Assembly (NCBI GenBank): GCA_029558675.1
Contig: JAKQEF010000124.1
Location: 1 to 44,180, forward strand
From: Bacteroidota bacterium
GTDB taxonomy: Bacteria; Bacteroidota; Bacteroidia; Bacteroidales; Tenuifilaceae
Reading direction: 5' to 3'
DNA: 44,180 bases
Shown here in pieces: positions 26,691-37,343 of this stretch (its first letter is position 1; each line of letters starts with the position of its first letter). The notes below the pieces were generated by a model. That model was not told the origin of the DNA. It saw only the letters and a program-made list of their open reading frames with translations, and ran no database searches. The position numbers and the translations under genes were made by a program.

Positions 26691-29600
26691 ATGATAAAGG
26701 AGCAAAACTGTTTGGTAAATGCCATGATTTCTTACACCAACATAAAAAATACTGCGCATAGGGGATATAGCAGCTGTGCCCTTAAAGCACTTCTAACGCT
26801 GGCCCTGGGGGTTTTCCTTTTGGGTGAAAGCAGCACCCTGCAGGCACAAACCGATACCGAGTTCTGGTTTGTGGTACCTGATATTACGCTAACCCACAAC
26901 AGACCTGGAGGTGTTCCGTCATCTTTAAAATTTTCGTCCAGTAACCTGCCCGCCACGGTTACCATAACCATGCCCGCAGGCGATCCTGCAATTTTTCCCC
27001 CAATTACTCTCAATTTAGAACCATACGATTTCCAGATCATTAATCTAAACAGGTGGATTCTTGACCCCTGGAATCCTCCCACAGCACTATCAGTAGATGT
27101 TGACCTCCTTGAGAACAAGGCACTTAACGCTAGCGGAATCAATAACTTTGGTCTCCATATTACCTCCTCTGCGCCCATTACCTGCTACTATGAGGTGAGT
27201 AACAACAACAACAAGGATATTTGGGCACTGAAGGGTAGAAATGGCCTTGGAATGGAATTTTACACCCCGTTTCAAAATGTGATGAATAATTCGCCTACGA
27301 CGGGTACTATTCCGGCTATTTCGGCCATTGATGTGGTAGCTACTGAAGATAACACAAATATTACTTTTCATTTACCTGTCAGCAGAAGAGCAAGTTTCGG
27401 GAATCCGAGAACTGATCTTGCTCCTGGCGCTAACCATACCGTTACTCTTAATCGGGGTCAAACCTTTTCCCTGTTCCCTTATCAACGCAGCACATTAGCC
27501 GCCAATCGTTTATATGGAACTCGCATAACAAGTGATAATCCCATTGCGGTAACTATTACCGATGACTCTCATTATCACACATCAGGGACCTGCTATGACG
27601 TTTCGGGCGACCAGCTTATCCCCACACAGATTTGGGATGTAAGTACTTCAATGTATAAAAACCTTATTGGAATGGAATACATTGTAATGCGCACGGCGCT
27701 TAACCTTCAAGATAATGCTTATATACTGGCAACGCAAAACGGAACAATCATTGATATTTTCAATCCTGCAGGGGGTTTGGTTACAACCCAAACACTAAAC
27801 GCGCAAGCTCAGTACCACCTACCCATACCGGATGGAACAAATTATTACCGGATAGTTTCACGCAATCATCCAATTTATGTGCTGCATATCGGAGGTTTTG
27901 GCTGCGAGGTGGGAGGTGCCATCTTACCTCCAGTGGATAAGTGTACCGGTGTACCACGTGTTGCCTTCGCCCGAACTTCCACCGAAGATTTTTATATTGT
28001 GATAATGGTTCGTAAAGGAGCTGAGGATGGTTTTCAATTCGACGGGATTGTACGTGACGATATTTTTCCTCCTACCAGTTTTCAAGAAGTTGATGGCTCT
28101 AACTGGAGCGTAGCCCGTTTCGGACCCATCAGCACTGCCAACGCTGCCGTTGGCACACATTTTATGCGCAACACCAAGGATATCTTCCACTTGGGGATAG
28201 TGAACGGTGGTGGTTCCACAGGGTGTTTCTACGGTTATTTCTCCAACTACAACGAGTTTGCCCCCGAAGCGCTTGTGGTACAAACGGGAGCTTTGGGGAA
28301 CCGCATTTGTGCAGGCGAATCGCTGCAGCTTTGGGCCAGCGGAGGAACCTCCTATCTGTGGGATCCAATCAGACACCTCGATGATCCTACCAGCGAAACA
28401 CCCTTTGCAACCAACATTACCGCTCCCGTTAACTACACCGTTACGGTTTCCGGCGCATGTAATCAAACCCAGGAAGTTCATCTTGATATACAGGTGGGAG
28501 GCCCTGTTACCGCCTCTTTCGATGCAAATCGCTATGCTGCATGTGCTGCCCCTCCATTGGGCAACCCCGCAGGCACTCCCGGCTTTAACTTTGTTTTTAC
28601 CAGCACTTCCACGGGCGACGAAAAACGTTGGTGGAGCTATCAAAGGGGGGCAGATCCACCCGTAGAATTTGAAGTGGGGATAGATGGCACGGCCAATGAG
28701 GCAAATATTGTTAACCTATGGCTTGAAAATGGGACTGATGACATAGAGGAGTATCAAATTATGCTTCGCACTTCCGATATGAGCGAAATATGCTTCAAGG
28801 AGATCAAAAAAACCGTCAGGGTTTTCCCCCATATCGGCATCAATGCTTCCCATACCATATCCGGCAATGCCAACTGCCAACCGCTTACGGTAAACTTTAC
28901 CTCTACTCCCATTGGTCATGCCAATGATGCAACCTATCTGTGGACCTTTGGCGATGGCAACTCGGCTCCCACACAGAATGCAACAAACATCTATTACAAC
29001 ACTGCACCTCCATACAACGTGATACTCTACACCGCCGAGGTGATAATTACCGACCGGTGGAATGTGTGCCGCGACACCGCATCGAGAGTTGTTAACGTGC
29101 CGCCATATCTTGAGGCAAATTACACTGCCCAACCCATTGAGGGATGCTCGCCGCTGAATGTGGCCAACTTAACCGATAAAAGCAAGGGTGCCGTGGCTTG
29201 GGAGTGGCGTTTATACAGCGATGGTAATCATCAATCAACCGGACCTACCCCACCGCCATTAAACAATCTTATCAACACAAAAACAGATAACACCGCCACC
29301 GTTTACAGGCTGGAACTTGAGGTGGAGAGTTCAACGGGTTGCCACGACATCTATTCTCAGGAGTTTAAGGTTTACCCCAACCCCAATATAACCCTTGCCT
29401 CACTTAGAGCAACCCCAAGTTCAACCACTTGCTCTCCCTTAACGGTTGACTACGAGGTGGAAGGTATTGTAAACACCAACTCATACTGGTGGCTACTGGA
29501 AACAAATGCCATAGATGATGGCGACATCATCGATTTTTCATCACCCGCCACTGCCAACGGGTCCATTGACCTTGTAAACTATACTGATATCCCCGTTACG

Positions 29601-32600
29601 CGGTATTTCAGCTTTGAGGCTACCAATAATTGGGGCTGTACCGGTACCTGGGGGCCAATTCCGGTTGTGGTGCCTCCATATATCGAGGCCAATATTGTGA
29701 TCGATCCCGAGGAGGTGTGTCCCGATCCCGTTACCGGGCTGTTTGATGTGGATATTCTGGATGCCTCGCTGCTGGCCGATGGTGACTATCAATGGATTGT
29801 AAACGGGGTAACTTTGCCACTCAACACAAATCCCGGTCCGCTAAATGACGGGAGGGAGCAATTTGACTATAATACTCTTGCCCATAATGGCGACGGGAGT
29901 GCGGATATCCCTGTTTCCCTTTCCGTTTACAACTCCACCGGATGCGTTGCAACCGACAGCCGTACAATCCATGTGAACCCATGGGTTACGGGCAGTTTCA
30001 CTGCCTCGGTTGGCGGAAGCCCCATAGCCAATAACGAACAGCTTTGCGCACCGGTAACCATACAGTTTAACAGCACCATGACCCATGCCGACAGCCATCA
30101 CTGGCAATTTGGGTCGCTGGGGGCATCGGTGGATATGAATCCCGATTTCGAATTCACCAACTCGGGCGATACACCCTATAATGTAACGGTTAAACTAACC
30201 GCCAACAGCGACTTTGGGTGCAGCGCGGAATATACCCAAACCTACACCATCCAGCCCGAGGTGAAGGCCAACTTTAGCCTGAACACCACCGCCGGCTGTG
30301 TACCCCTTACCATTGAGGCCACAGCGCCCAATATTGCGGGGGTTACTTACAACTGGGATTTCAACGGTGAGACACCAACGGGACATTCGCAAACATTTGG
30401 TACCATTACCAGCAATACCACAGGGGGACCCTTAACTTATCCCATAATATTACAAGCACATCGCGGAATTTGCCACGCCTCCTCCTCCATTGATATAACC
30501 GTTTACCCACAGGTGCGGGCGCAGTGGGATTTCACTGATCCTTCGGATTATTGCCATCCCGTTGATGATGCTGTTTTCCAGAATACTTCAGACCTTTATG
30601 GAACCGCCAATCCTAATATTAATATCCAGTGGGAAATATTCGATGGCGGGGCTTTGGTTACCAGCTCCGGCGATCAGAGCTTTGAACCAACTCTGCCCAA
30701 TAGCAGCCACACCACCCCAAAAACATACCAGGTTGTGCTCACCGCCACCAGCAGTGATGGTTGTATTGACACCCACAGCGAGGATATAACGGTTAACCCC
30801 ACACCGTATGCCATGTTCAATGTGAACATTACCGAAAGTTGCACTCCCATGGAGATTTTGGTTACCGATGCCAGTGAAACCGCTGATCCCGGAGACTATA
30901 CCTGGAGCTGGGGCGGTGGTACCACAACCCCAACCGGCTCGCCATGGGTGGTGGTCTACGATAATCCACCGCCATCCAACATCGATGTGCCCGAGACCAT
31001 AAACCTTGATCTTATTAACACGTATGGCTGTACCGACCATTACAGCCACTCGTTCAACGTACCGCCTCAGGTAAATGCGGCTATCACCCTGGCTACCGTT
31101 GATGCGATTTGCGGTGGCGAGAGCATAACCTTTGCCAACAACTCCACCGGAGGTTCACCGGGAACGCTTACCTACTCATGGGATTTTGACGATGGCACTT
31201 CCTCTGTGGTTACCACCAATTTAAATCCGGTAACACATACTTTTATCAACAACACCAATAATCCCCTTACCAGAAATGTTACCCTTACGGCAACCAACAG
31301 CAGGGGTTGCAGCCATATTTCCAACACCATACCCGTGACCATCTACCCGCGGGTGGTGGCAGCGCAGAGCTTTGCCATTACCAATGTTTGCAACGGTACA
31401 ACCATTGACCTGACCAACGCATCGAGCAATACTCTGGTAACAAACCCCAATGCAACAAATTCATACCAGTGGAACTTTACCACTGCAAGCCCCAATGAAG
31501 CCAACGTTACCGTGAACTATCCGGGCAATGCTCTGGGTGGCATTAACCTCACCAATACCCATCAAACTGACCCCATTGTCTATAACGTGGGATTCACTGC
31601 CACCACGGTGTGGAATTCGGGCACAGCCCAGGAGCATACATGCTCCAATGCCACCACGGGAGAAAACATAACCGTATATCCGTTGCTGGATGTGATTTAC
31701 GATACCCCTCCAGCCGTATGCTCGGGACTCAACGGGGCAACCCTTGAGTTTGTGAAGAATCCGGCCAGTAGCGGTGGTCACGAGAACGATGTGGTGCTTG
31801 AATGGAGCTTTGGCGACGGCAACACCCTGTCAACCAATTTTGCACCTACGGTTAGCCACCTTATCGAGAACCTAAGCAACGTGGACTACATTACCCCAAC
31901 CACCATTGTTGCCCGTCAGGTGGCCACGGGATGTACCCAAACGCGCCAGGTTAATGTCAGGGTACACCCCAAGGTGGAATCGCGGTTCACCTTCACCATC
32001 CCCGACCAATGTGCCTACCCGCTACAGGTTGACTTTGTGAACAGCTCGGTATTCCACGATTTACAAGCCGGGGTGCAAACAACATTCCATTGGGTTTATG
32101 GCAACAGCGGGGTGGGCGGTGCCCATCAGGATGAAACCCTGCTCAACAGCAATCCGCATAGCGCATGGTTTTATAACGATAACCCCAACGCCACTGCCAC
32201 ATATCAGATTAACCTAACGGTTAGCCAGCATCATGATGTATCCGATGCAACCTGCTCCGACGATTCGGTGAAAACAGTTACCGTTTACCCCGAGCTGATT
32301 GCCAACTTCAGCCTAAGTCCCGATAAGGGGTGTAATCCATTGGACGTAAGTTTTGTTAATAGCAGCGCGGGTGTTCTTGCTTCGCAGGGCGGCAGCTATG
32401 AGTGGACCTTTGGCGACAATACCGGGTCAACATCGGCTTCGCCATCTACAAAAACTTATTCGCACACCGATAAGACGCAATCCATATTCTTCCCGGTTAC
32501 CCTAACCGTCACCAACCCGTTGGGTTGCACCAAAAATACCTCGCATACCATTGAGGTTCTCCCCTTGGTGGTGGCCGATTTCTTTGTGGATGTATTGGCC

Positions 32601-34757
32601 GGCTGCACGCCCCTGGATGTACCCATAACCAACACTTCAACCTCGCCTGCCTATGTTTACCAATGGACATTTGCAGGCAACGGGGCTAACCCGTCGCAGC
32701 CCAACTCTACCCAAGACCAACCGGGAACTATAACTTTTACCAACCCGCTGGGCGCAACCGACAATCTTGTGGTTCAGAACCCGCTGATTACGCTGGTAAC
32801 AAGGTTGAATCAGTTAGAACCCCAGTACCGCTGCCCCAAAACGGCATCGCAGAGCGTAGCGGTTTACCCTCATATCTATCCCGAATTTACGGGTGATTTC
32901 GATGGCTGTCATCCTCATCCCGTGGCATTTAACAATACCACCAACGCCTTTGGCGGAACCGGAAATGCCACCTACCTGTGGAGTTTTGGCAATACCATCA
33001 CATCGGGGCAGATTAACCCAACGCAAACCTACTATAACACATCGTTTACCAACGATGCCACTTTCAACGTTAAGCTAAAGGCCACTTCGGAACATGGCTG
33101 CAAGGATTCCGTTTCCCACGATGTGGTTGTTTACCCCAGACCAAAAGCCGCCATGGAACTGCTTGGGCAGTACATCTCGTGCCCGCCTTTGGAGGCGGAG
33201 TTTGATAACCAGTCGCTGGGAACAAACCTTACCTACCACTTCGATTTTGGAGATGGTACCGATACAACTACCACCAACGCTGATAATATACTACATTCCT
33301 ATGGCAACACATTCAGCGATGATGACCCGTGGCCATATACCATCACCCTCACCACCACCACCGAGCATGGATGCGAAGATTTTACCACGCAAACCGTGTA
33401 CGTTTTCCCCGAGGTGCACGTAGCTTTCTCTTTCGATCCCGATGAGGGCTGTAATCCGCATACTCCCGTTATCCACAACAACACTTCGGCAAGCGCGTTC
33501 TACTACAACTGGAATTTCGATGACGGGTTCACCTCGTACCTGTTCGAGCCAATCCATCGATTTGTGAACAACACCACAGACGACAGAGAGTTTCACGTTT
33601 CGCTCAACGCCGTTTCGGCATACGGATGCGAGGACACACAGGAAGAAATACTGGCCGTTTTTGCGGCACCTATTGCCGACTTTGCCACCAATCCGCCGCT
33701 AAGCGTTTTCCCCAACGCCACGTTCCAGTTTATCAATTTCTCCAGCCCTGCCGATCCTGCATGGAACTACCTGTGGAACTACGGCGACGGCTATGGCGAT
33801 GATCAACCGCATATAGGAAATCACACTCATACATATGAAACATGGGGACCCAAAGAGGATGGTTTTAGGCGTTTGGTTACTCTGGAGATATGGAACGACA
33901 ACTGCTACGACAGCGTTCATCACTACATAACACTTCTGCCGCCGTTGCCGGTTGTACTATTCGAGGCCGACCATTACCAGTCGTGCTCACCGCTGCAGGT
34001 TTACTTTATCAACAACTCCATGTATGGCGACAGCTGCCTATGGGATTTCGGTTACTTCGATGATGAGGGCAACCCGGTAACCTCAACCGTGTGGGAGCCA
34101 TACCATGAGTTTATCGAACCCGGATTTTACAATGTGGGTCTCAAGGTTTGGGGCGATGGTGGGGAAAACTACTACTTTGCCACCTTCCAGGTATGGGAGA
34201 ATCCCATAGCCCGTTTCGAGGTACTACCCGAACACGTAATGCTTCCCGAGGCCACAGTGAGAATATTCAACCTCTCGGAGAATGCCTACAGATCCGTTTG
34301 GGATCTGGGCGACGGCACCATCACCACCGTTCGCGATCCAATTCATACGTATAAGGAGCTGGGCGAGTACCGTATCACGCTGACGGTTTACACCGAGAAT
34401 GGCTGCGAGGACACCGACTCGAGGTACCCTGCGGTATGGGTTGAGGGAACCGGCTTTATTAAATTCCCCAATGCCTTTGTTCCCAACCCCAATGGCTCCA
34501 ATGGCGGATACTACGATGCCGTGGACTTTGCCAACGAGGTGTTCCACCCCTACGCCGATGGAGTAACCGATTACAGGTTGATGATTTTCAACCGGTGGGG
34601 TGAGCAAATATTCGAATCAAAAGACATTAAGATAGGATGGGATGGTTACTACAACGGTAAAATATGCGATCAGGGTGTGTATGTGTGGCGCGCCATTGGA
34701 AGGTTTACCAATGGTAAGCAATTTGACGTAAAAGGAAACGTTACCCTGCTGAGGTAA
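26691..34757 (+). CDS. giant PKD-repeat surface protein, IgGFc-binding-like N-terminal domain, T9SS type-B (gliding-motility-associated) C-terminal domain
   Basis: 2688 aa; 'TDTEFWFVVPDITLTHNRPGGVPSSLKF' N-region; many 'GCxPL...W.FGDG' PKD-like repeats; C-term 'IKFPNAFVPNPNGSNGG...YRLMIFNRWGEQIFESKDIKIGWDGYYNGKICDQGVYVWRAIGRF'. Confidence 0.93.
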   Translation: MIKEQNCLVNAMISYTNIKNTAHRGYSSCALKALLTLALGVFLLGESSTLQAQTDTEFWFVVPDITLTHNRPGGVPSSLKFSSSNLPATVTITMPAGDPAIFPPITLNLEPYDFQIINLNRWILDPWNPPTALSVDVDLLENKALNASGINNFGLHITSSAPITCYYEVSNNNNKDIWALKGRNGLGMEFYTPFQNVMNNSPTTGTIPAISAIDVVATEDNTNITFHLPVSRRASFGNPRTDLAPGANHTVTLNRGQTFSLFPYQRSTLAANRLYGTRITSDNPIAVTITDDSHYHTSGTCYDVSGDQLIPTQIWDVSTSMYKNLIGMEYIVMRTALNLQDNAYILATQNGTIIDIFNPAGGLVTTQTLNAQAQYHLPIPDGTNYYRIVSRNHPIYVLHIGGFGCEVGGAILPPVDKCTGVPRVAFARTSTEDFYIVIMVRKGAEDGFQFDGIVRDDIFPPTSFQEVDGSNWSVARFGPISTANAAVGTHFMRNTKDIFHLGIVNGGGSTGCFYGYFSNYNEFAPEALVVQTGALGNRICAGESLQLWASGGTSYLWDPIRHLDDPTSETPFATNITAPVNYTVTVSGACNQTQEVHLDIQVGGPVTASFDANRYAACAAPPLGNPAGTPGFNFVFTSTSTGDEKRWWSYQRGADPPVEFEVGIDGTANEANIVNLWLENGTDDIEEYQIMLRTSDMSEICFKEIKKTVRVFPHIGINASHTISGNANCQPLTVNFTSTPIGHANDATYLWTFGDGNSAPTQNATNIYYNTAPPYNVILYTAEVIITDRWNVCRDTASRVVNVPPYLEANYTAQPIEGCSPLNVANLTDKSKGAVAWEWRLYSDGNHQSTGPTPPPLNNLINTKTDNTATVYRLELEVESSTGCHDIYSQEFKVYPNPNITLASLRATPSSTTCSPLTVDYEVEGIVNTNSYWWLLETNAIDDGDIIDFSSPATANGSIDLVNYTDIPVTRYFSFEATNNWGCTGTWGPIPVVVPPYIEANIVIDPEEVCPDPVTGLFDVDILDASLLADGDYQWIVNGVTLPLNTNPGPLNDGREQFDYNTLAHNGDGSADIPVSLSVYNSTGCVATDSRTIHVNPWVTGSFTASVGGSPIANNEQLCAPVTIQFNSTMTHADSHHWQFGSLGASVDMNPDFEFTNSGDTPYNVTVKLTANSDFGCSAEYTQTYTIQPEVKANFSLNTTAGCVPLTIEATAPNIAGVTYNWDFNGETPTGHSQTFGTITSNTTGGPLTYPIILQAHRGICHASSSIDITVYPQVRAQWDFTDPSDYCHPVDDAVFQNTSDLYGTANPNINIQWEIFDGGALVTSSGDQSFEPTLPNSSHTTPKTYQVVLTATSSDGCIDTHSEDITVNPTPYAMFNVNITESCTPMEILVTDASETADPGDYTWSWGGGTTTPTGSPWVVVYDNPPPSNIDVPETINLDLINTYGCTDHYSHSFNVPPQVNAAITLATVDAICGGESITFANNSTGGSPGTLTYSWDFDDGTSSVVTTNLNPVTHTFINNTNNPLTRNVTLTATNSRGCSHISNTIPVTIYPRVVAAQSFAITNVCNGTTIDLTNASSNTLVTNPNATNSYQWNFTTASPNEANVTVNYPGNALGGINLTNTHQTDPIVYNVGFTATTVWNSGTAQEHTCSNATTGENITVYPLLDVIYDTPPAVCSGLNGATLEFVKNPASSGGHENDVVLEWSFGDGNTLSTNFAPTVSHLIENLSNVDYITPTTIVARQVATGCTQTRQVNVRVHPKVESRFTFTIPDQCAYPLQVDFVNSSVFHDLQAGVQTTFHWVYGNSGVGGAHQDETLLNSNPHSAWFYNDNPNATATYQINLTVSQHHDVSDATCSDDSVKTVTVYPELIANFSLSPDKGCNPLDVSFVNSSAGVLASQGGSYEWTFGDNTGSTSASPSTKTYSHTDKTQSIFFPVTLTVTNPLGCTKNTSHTIEVLPLVVADFFVDVLAGCTPLDVPITNTSTSPAYVYQWTFAGNGANPSQPNSTQDQPGTITFTNPLGATDNLVVQNPLITLVTRLNQLEPQYRCPKTASQSVAVYPHIYPEFTGDFDGCHPHPVAFNNTTNAFGGTGNATYLWSFGNTITSGQINPTQTYYNTSFTNDATFNVKLKATSEHGCKDSVSHDVVVYPRPKAAMELLGQYISCPPLEAEFDNQSLGTNLTYHFDFGDGTDTTTTNADNILHSYGNTFSDDDPWPYTITLTTTTEHGCEDFTTQTVYVFPEVHVAFSFDPDEGCNPHTPVIHNNTSASAFYYNWNFDDGFTSYLFEPIHRFVNNTTDDREFHVSLNAVSAYGCEDTQEEILAVFAAPIADFATNPPLSVFPNATFQFINFSSPADPAWNYLWNYGDGYGDDQPHIGNHTHTYETWGPKEDGFRRLVTLEIWNDNCYDSVHHYITLLPPLPVVLFEADHYQSCSPLQVYFINNSMYGDSCLWDFGYFDDEGNPVTSTVWEPYHEFIEPGFYNVGLKVWGDGGENYYFATFQVWENPIARFEVLPEHVMLPEATVRIFNLSENAYRSVWDLGDGTITTVRDPIHTYKELGEYRITLTVYTENGCEDTDSRYPAVWVEGTGFIKFPNAFVPNPNGSNGGYYDAVDFANEVFHPYADGVTDYRLMIFNRWGEQIFESKDIKIGWDGYYNGKICDQGVYVWRAIGRFTNGKQFDVKGNVTLLR

Positions 34758-34790
34758 TGATGTCTTATTCTTTAAAGCTTTTAAGAATTG

Positions 34791-35771
34791 ATGAAGCGAG
34801 TAGTAAATATAGCAATTGCGATGATCTGCGTGTTCTCTGCCAAGGCACAGGATCCACAGTTTACCCAGTTTTATGCTAATCCTCTCTACTTAGCACCCTC
34901 GTACTCCGGAGGGATACCGGGGCATAGGGCAACCATGAACTATCGCAACCAGTGGACATTTGTACCAGGCACCTTTCAGACCTACAGCGTGTCGTACGAT
35001 CATAACTTTATGAGTTTCAACAGCGGCCTGGGCCTCTTGGTGCTGGGCGACTACGCAGGCGATGGACGCCTGGGAACCACAACGGCAGGTTTGCTTTACA
35101 GCTACGATATCGTACCGCATCCCGATTACCACATTCGGCCGGGAATAGGGTTTTACTATCTGCAACACTCCGTGGACTACTCCAGGCTCATCTTTGGCGA
35201 TCAGCTGGCAGGAAATAATACCGACCTACCGCCAACGGTACAACCACTTGGACGAAAGGCCATACGCGATATCGACGTTTCCACCTCAATTCTGGCCTAC
35301 TCCGATGATATCTGGCTGGGCGTTACGTGGGATCATATGCTCCGGCCCGAACGGTCGTTCTATGGTGATGATGCACGTACCCCCTATAAACTCTCAATCT
35401 ACGGTGGAGGGAGATTCGTTATCAAAGGCATTGTTTTGCGACCCATTGAGGAGAGCATAACCGGTTCTTTCAACCTGAGATTTCAAGGCTTATCGAAACA
35501 GCTCGACCTTGGCGTGTACTGGTATCGCGAACCTTTCCTGTTCGGAGCATGGTACAGGGGCATTCCATTGGTTAAATCGCTGCCGGGCACCGATGCTCTG
35601 GCCTTCCTGTTTGGATACCGATTTATGGAATGGAGCGCTTCCTACAGCTACGATTTCACTCTCTCGAGGCTGGGACTTGGATCGGGCGGCTCGCATGAAG
35701 TATCGGTTTCATACACCTTTGCTGTGAAACCGAGGAAGCGCTGGAAGGCAATACCCTGCCCTATTTTCTAA
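34791..35771 (+). CDS. PorP/SprF family type IX secretion system membrane protein
   Basis: 'QDPQFTQFYANPLYLAPSYSGGIPGHRATMNYRNQW', 'SYDHNF', C-terminal 'SHEVSVSYTF'. Confidence 0.94.
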   Translation: MKRVVNIAIAMICVFSAKAQDPQFTQFYANPLYLAPSYSGGIPGHRATMNYRNQWTFVPGTFQTYSVSYDHNFMSFNSGLGLLVLGDYAGDGRLGTTTAGLLYSYDIVPHPDYHIRPGIGFYYLQHSVDYSRLIFGDQLAGNNTDLPPTVQPLGRKAIRDIDVSTSILAYSDDIWLGVTWDHMLRPERSFYGDDARTPYKLSIYGGGRFVIKGIVLRPIEESITGSFNLRFQGLSKQLDLGVYWYREPFLFGAWYRGIPLVKSLPGTDALAFLFGYRFMEWSASYSYDFTLSRLGLGSGGSHEVSVSYTFAVKPRKRWKAIPCPIF

Positions 35772-36041
35772 CGTTGCCACGACTTGTGGTTTAAATCACG
35801 GCTTTTCATCGCGAATCAGGCTCTTCGGTTCTATCCCCGGGCATTGCCCTTGTTGGGGGAAAGGATTAAATTTCAATAATTTACGCCTATTAAACTAAAG
35901 GGTATTCTTCGCTGTGAATCTATGGTATTATTGCCAACTGTACAGGCATACATGGCAAATGGAACGCCACTGAACGTTTTTGCCAATTAGGCGCAGCCAA
36001 ATCAAAGCAATTCTGTTCTGTTCTTTTTGTCATCCTTCAAT

Positions 36042-36078
36042 CATTAAAAAAAGAGCCCAGTAGGCTCTTTTTTTAATG
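36042..36078. terminator. bidirectional intrinsic terminator between convergent porP/sprF-like and SOD genes
   Basis: CATTAAAAAAAGAGCC-CAGTA-GGCTCTTTTTTTAATG, 16-bp perfect arms with A and T tracts on both sides. Confidence 0.93.
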
Positions 36079-36122
36079 ATAAACCCCAACATTTATGAAT
36101 CCATTGGGTTCGGGAGCAGGCA

Positions 36123-36707
36123 TTAGCCTATTTCAAATCTTTTCTCCACCACCTTCCAGTCAATCAAACTCCAAAAGGCATTGATATAGTCGGGGCGGCG
36201 GTTCTGGTAATCGAGGTAGTAGGCATGCTCCCACACATCGCAGGTAAGCAGTGGCTTTAACCCCGTACGCAGTGGGTTTCCGGCGTTGGACTCCTGCACA
36301 ATCTCCAGGTTGCCGTAGGCATCCTTAATCAGCCATGCCCATCCGGAGCCAAAAAGGGTGGCAGCGGCCTTTGAAAATGCCTCCTTAAAATTGCCAAAAG
36401 AGCCAAAATCGCGTCCTATGCGCTCTGCCAATGGGCCCGTGGGCTCTCCCTTAGGATTTTTGGCAAAAGCCTCGAAGTAAAAAGTATGGTTCCATACCTG
36501 AGCCCCGTTGTTGAAAATCCCGCCATCCGATTCTTTTACAATGGTTTCCAAATCGGAATCGGCAAAGCGTGTGCCTTTGATCAGGTTATTAAGGTTGTTC
36601 ACATACGCCTGATGGTGCTTGCCATGGTGAAACTCAAGCGTTTGCCTGCCAATGGCAGGGCTTAAATCGTCTAAACCGTAAGGCAGAGGAGGTAGTGTGT
36701 ATTCCAT
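36123..36707 (-). CDS. sodB: superoxide dismutase (Fe/Mn)
   Basis: 'LEFHHGKHHQAYVNNLNNL', 'NHTFYFEAF', 'LLTCDVWEHAYYLDYQNRRPDYINAFW'. Confidence 0.95.
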   Translation of the reverse strand: MEYTLPPLPYGLDDLSPAIGRQTLEFHHGKHHQAYVNNLNNLIKGTRFADSDLETIVKESDGGIFNNGAQVWNHTFYFEAFAKNPKGEPTGPLAERIGRDFGSFGNFKEAFSKAAATLFGSGWAWLIKDAYGNLEIVQESNAGNPLRTGLKPLLTCDVWEHAYYLDYQNRRPDYINAFWSLIDWKVVEKRFEIG

Positions 36708-36900
36708 TTCAGTAGTTTTTAGTTGATAAATCTTTTTTAACGTTTATACTTGCTAACAAAATTAACCAATTTGGCAATGGAATTCAATTTTTTTATGGTT
36801 TTCTTCTTAAACCCGGTAACAAATAAAAGGTCTATCATAAAACATATTCTTTGTCTATTTTTTCCATTACCTTTGAGGTCAAATTTTTAACAAGGTAGTT

Positions 36901-37320
36901 ATGCTTAAATATTTATTAAACACAGCTGTGCTGCTGGCAGTTACCTTCACTCTCCCGGCACAGGAAATCAAAGTTGAAGAAAACCAACCCAAAGCCGCCA
37001 TCACTTTCGATAAGTTGGAATACGATTATGGTGAGATTGAGTACGACGGGAATGGTGAGTGTTCCTTCGAGTTTACCAACACCGGAACTGAAGCTTTGGT
37101 GATTACCAATGTTCTGGCATCGTGCGGATGTACGGTTCCCAAGTGGTCCAAAGACCCCATCAAACCGGGGGAAAAAGGGACTATCACCGTTAAATACAAT
37201 ACCTCAATACCCGGGAATTTCAGTAAAAGTATTCGTGTATTTTCCAATGGCGAGCCCGGTCAGGTATATCTGCGAATAAAAGGAATGGTTAAGCAAAAAA
37301 ATCAAGTTGAACTTAAATAA
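36901..37320 (+). CDS. DUF1573 domain-containing protein
   Basis: 'ITFDKLEYDYGEIEYDGNGECSFEFTNTGTEALVITNVLASCGCTVPKWSKDPIKPGEKGTITVKYNT'. Confidence 0.93.
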   Translation: MLKYLLNTAVLLAVTFTLPAQEIKVEENQPKAAITFDKLEYDYGEIEYDGNGECSFEFTNTGTEALVITNVLASCGCTVPKWSKDPIKPGEKGTITVKYNTSIPGNFSKSIRVFSNGEPGQVYLRIKGMVKQKNQVELK

Positions 37321-37343
37321 AAAAGAAACTAAAGCCTATTGTC

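Noticed and set aside
26732-34607. Many antisense and alternate-frame ORFs within the PKD gene
   Set aside because: Short, overlap one long well-supported ORF, and show no recognisable domains.
36850-36875. TTTG...TACCTTTG as promoter of the DUF1573 gene
   Set aside because: The -7-like box matches TAnnTTTG but spacing to the upstream TTTG is only about 14 nt, too short for the expected arrangement.
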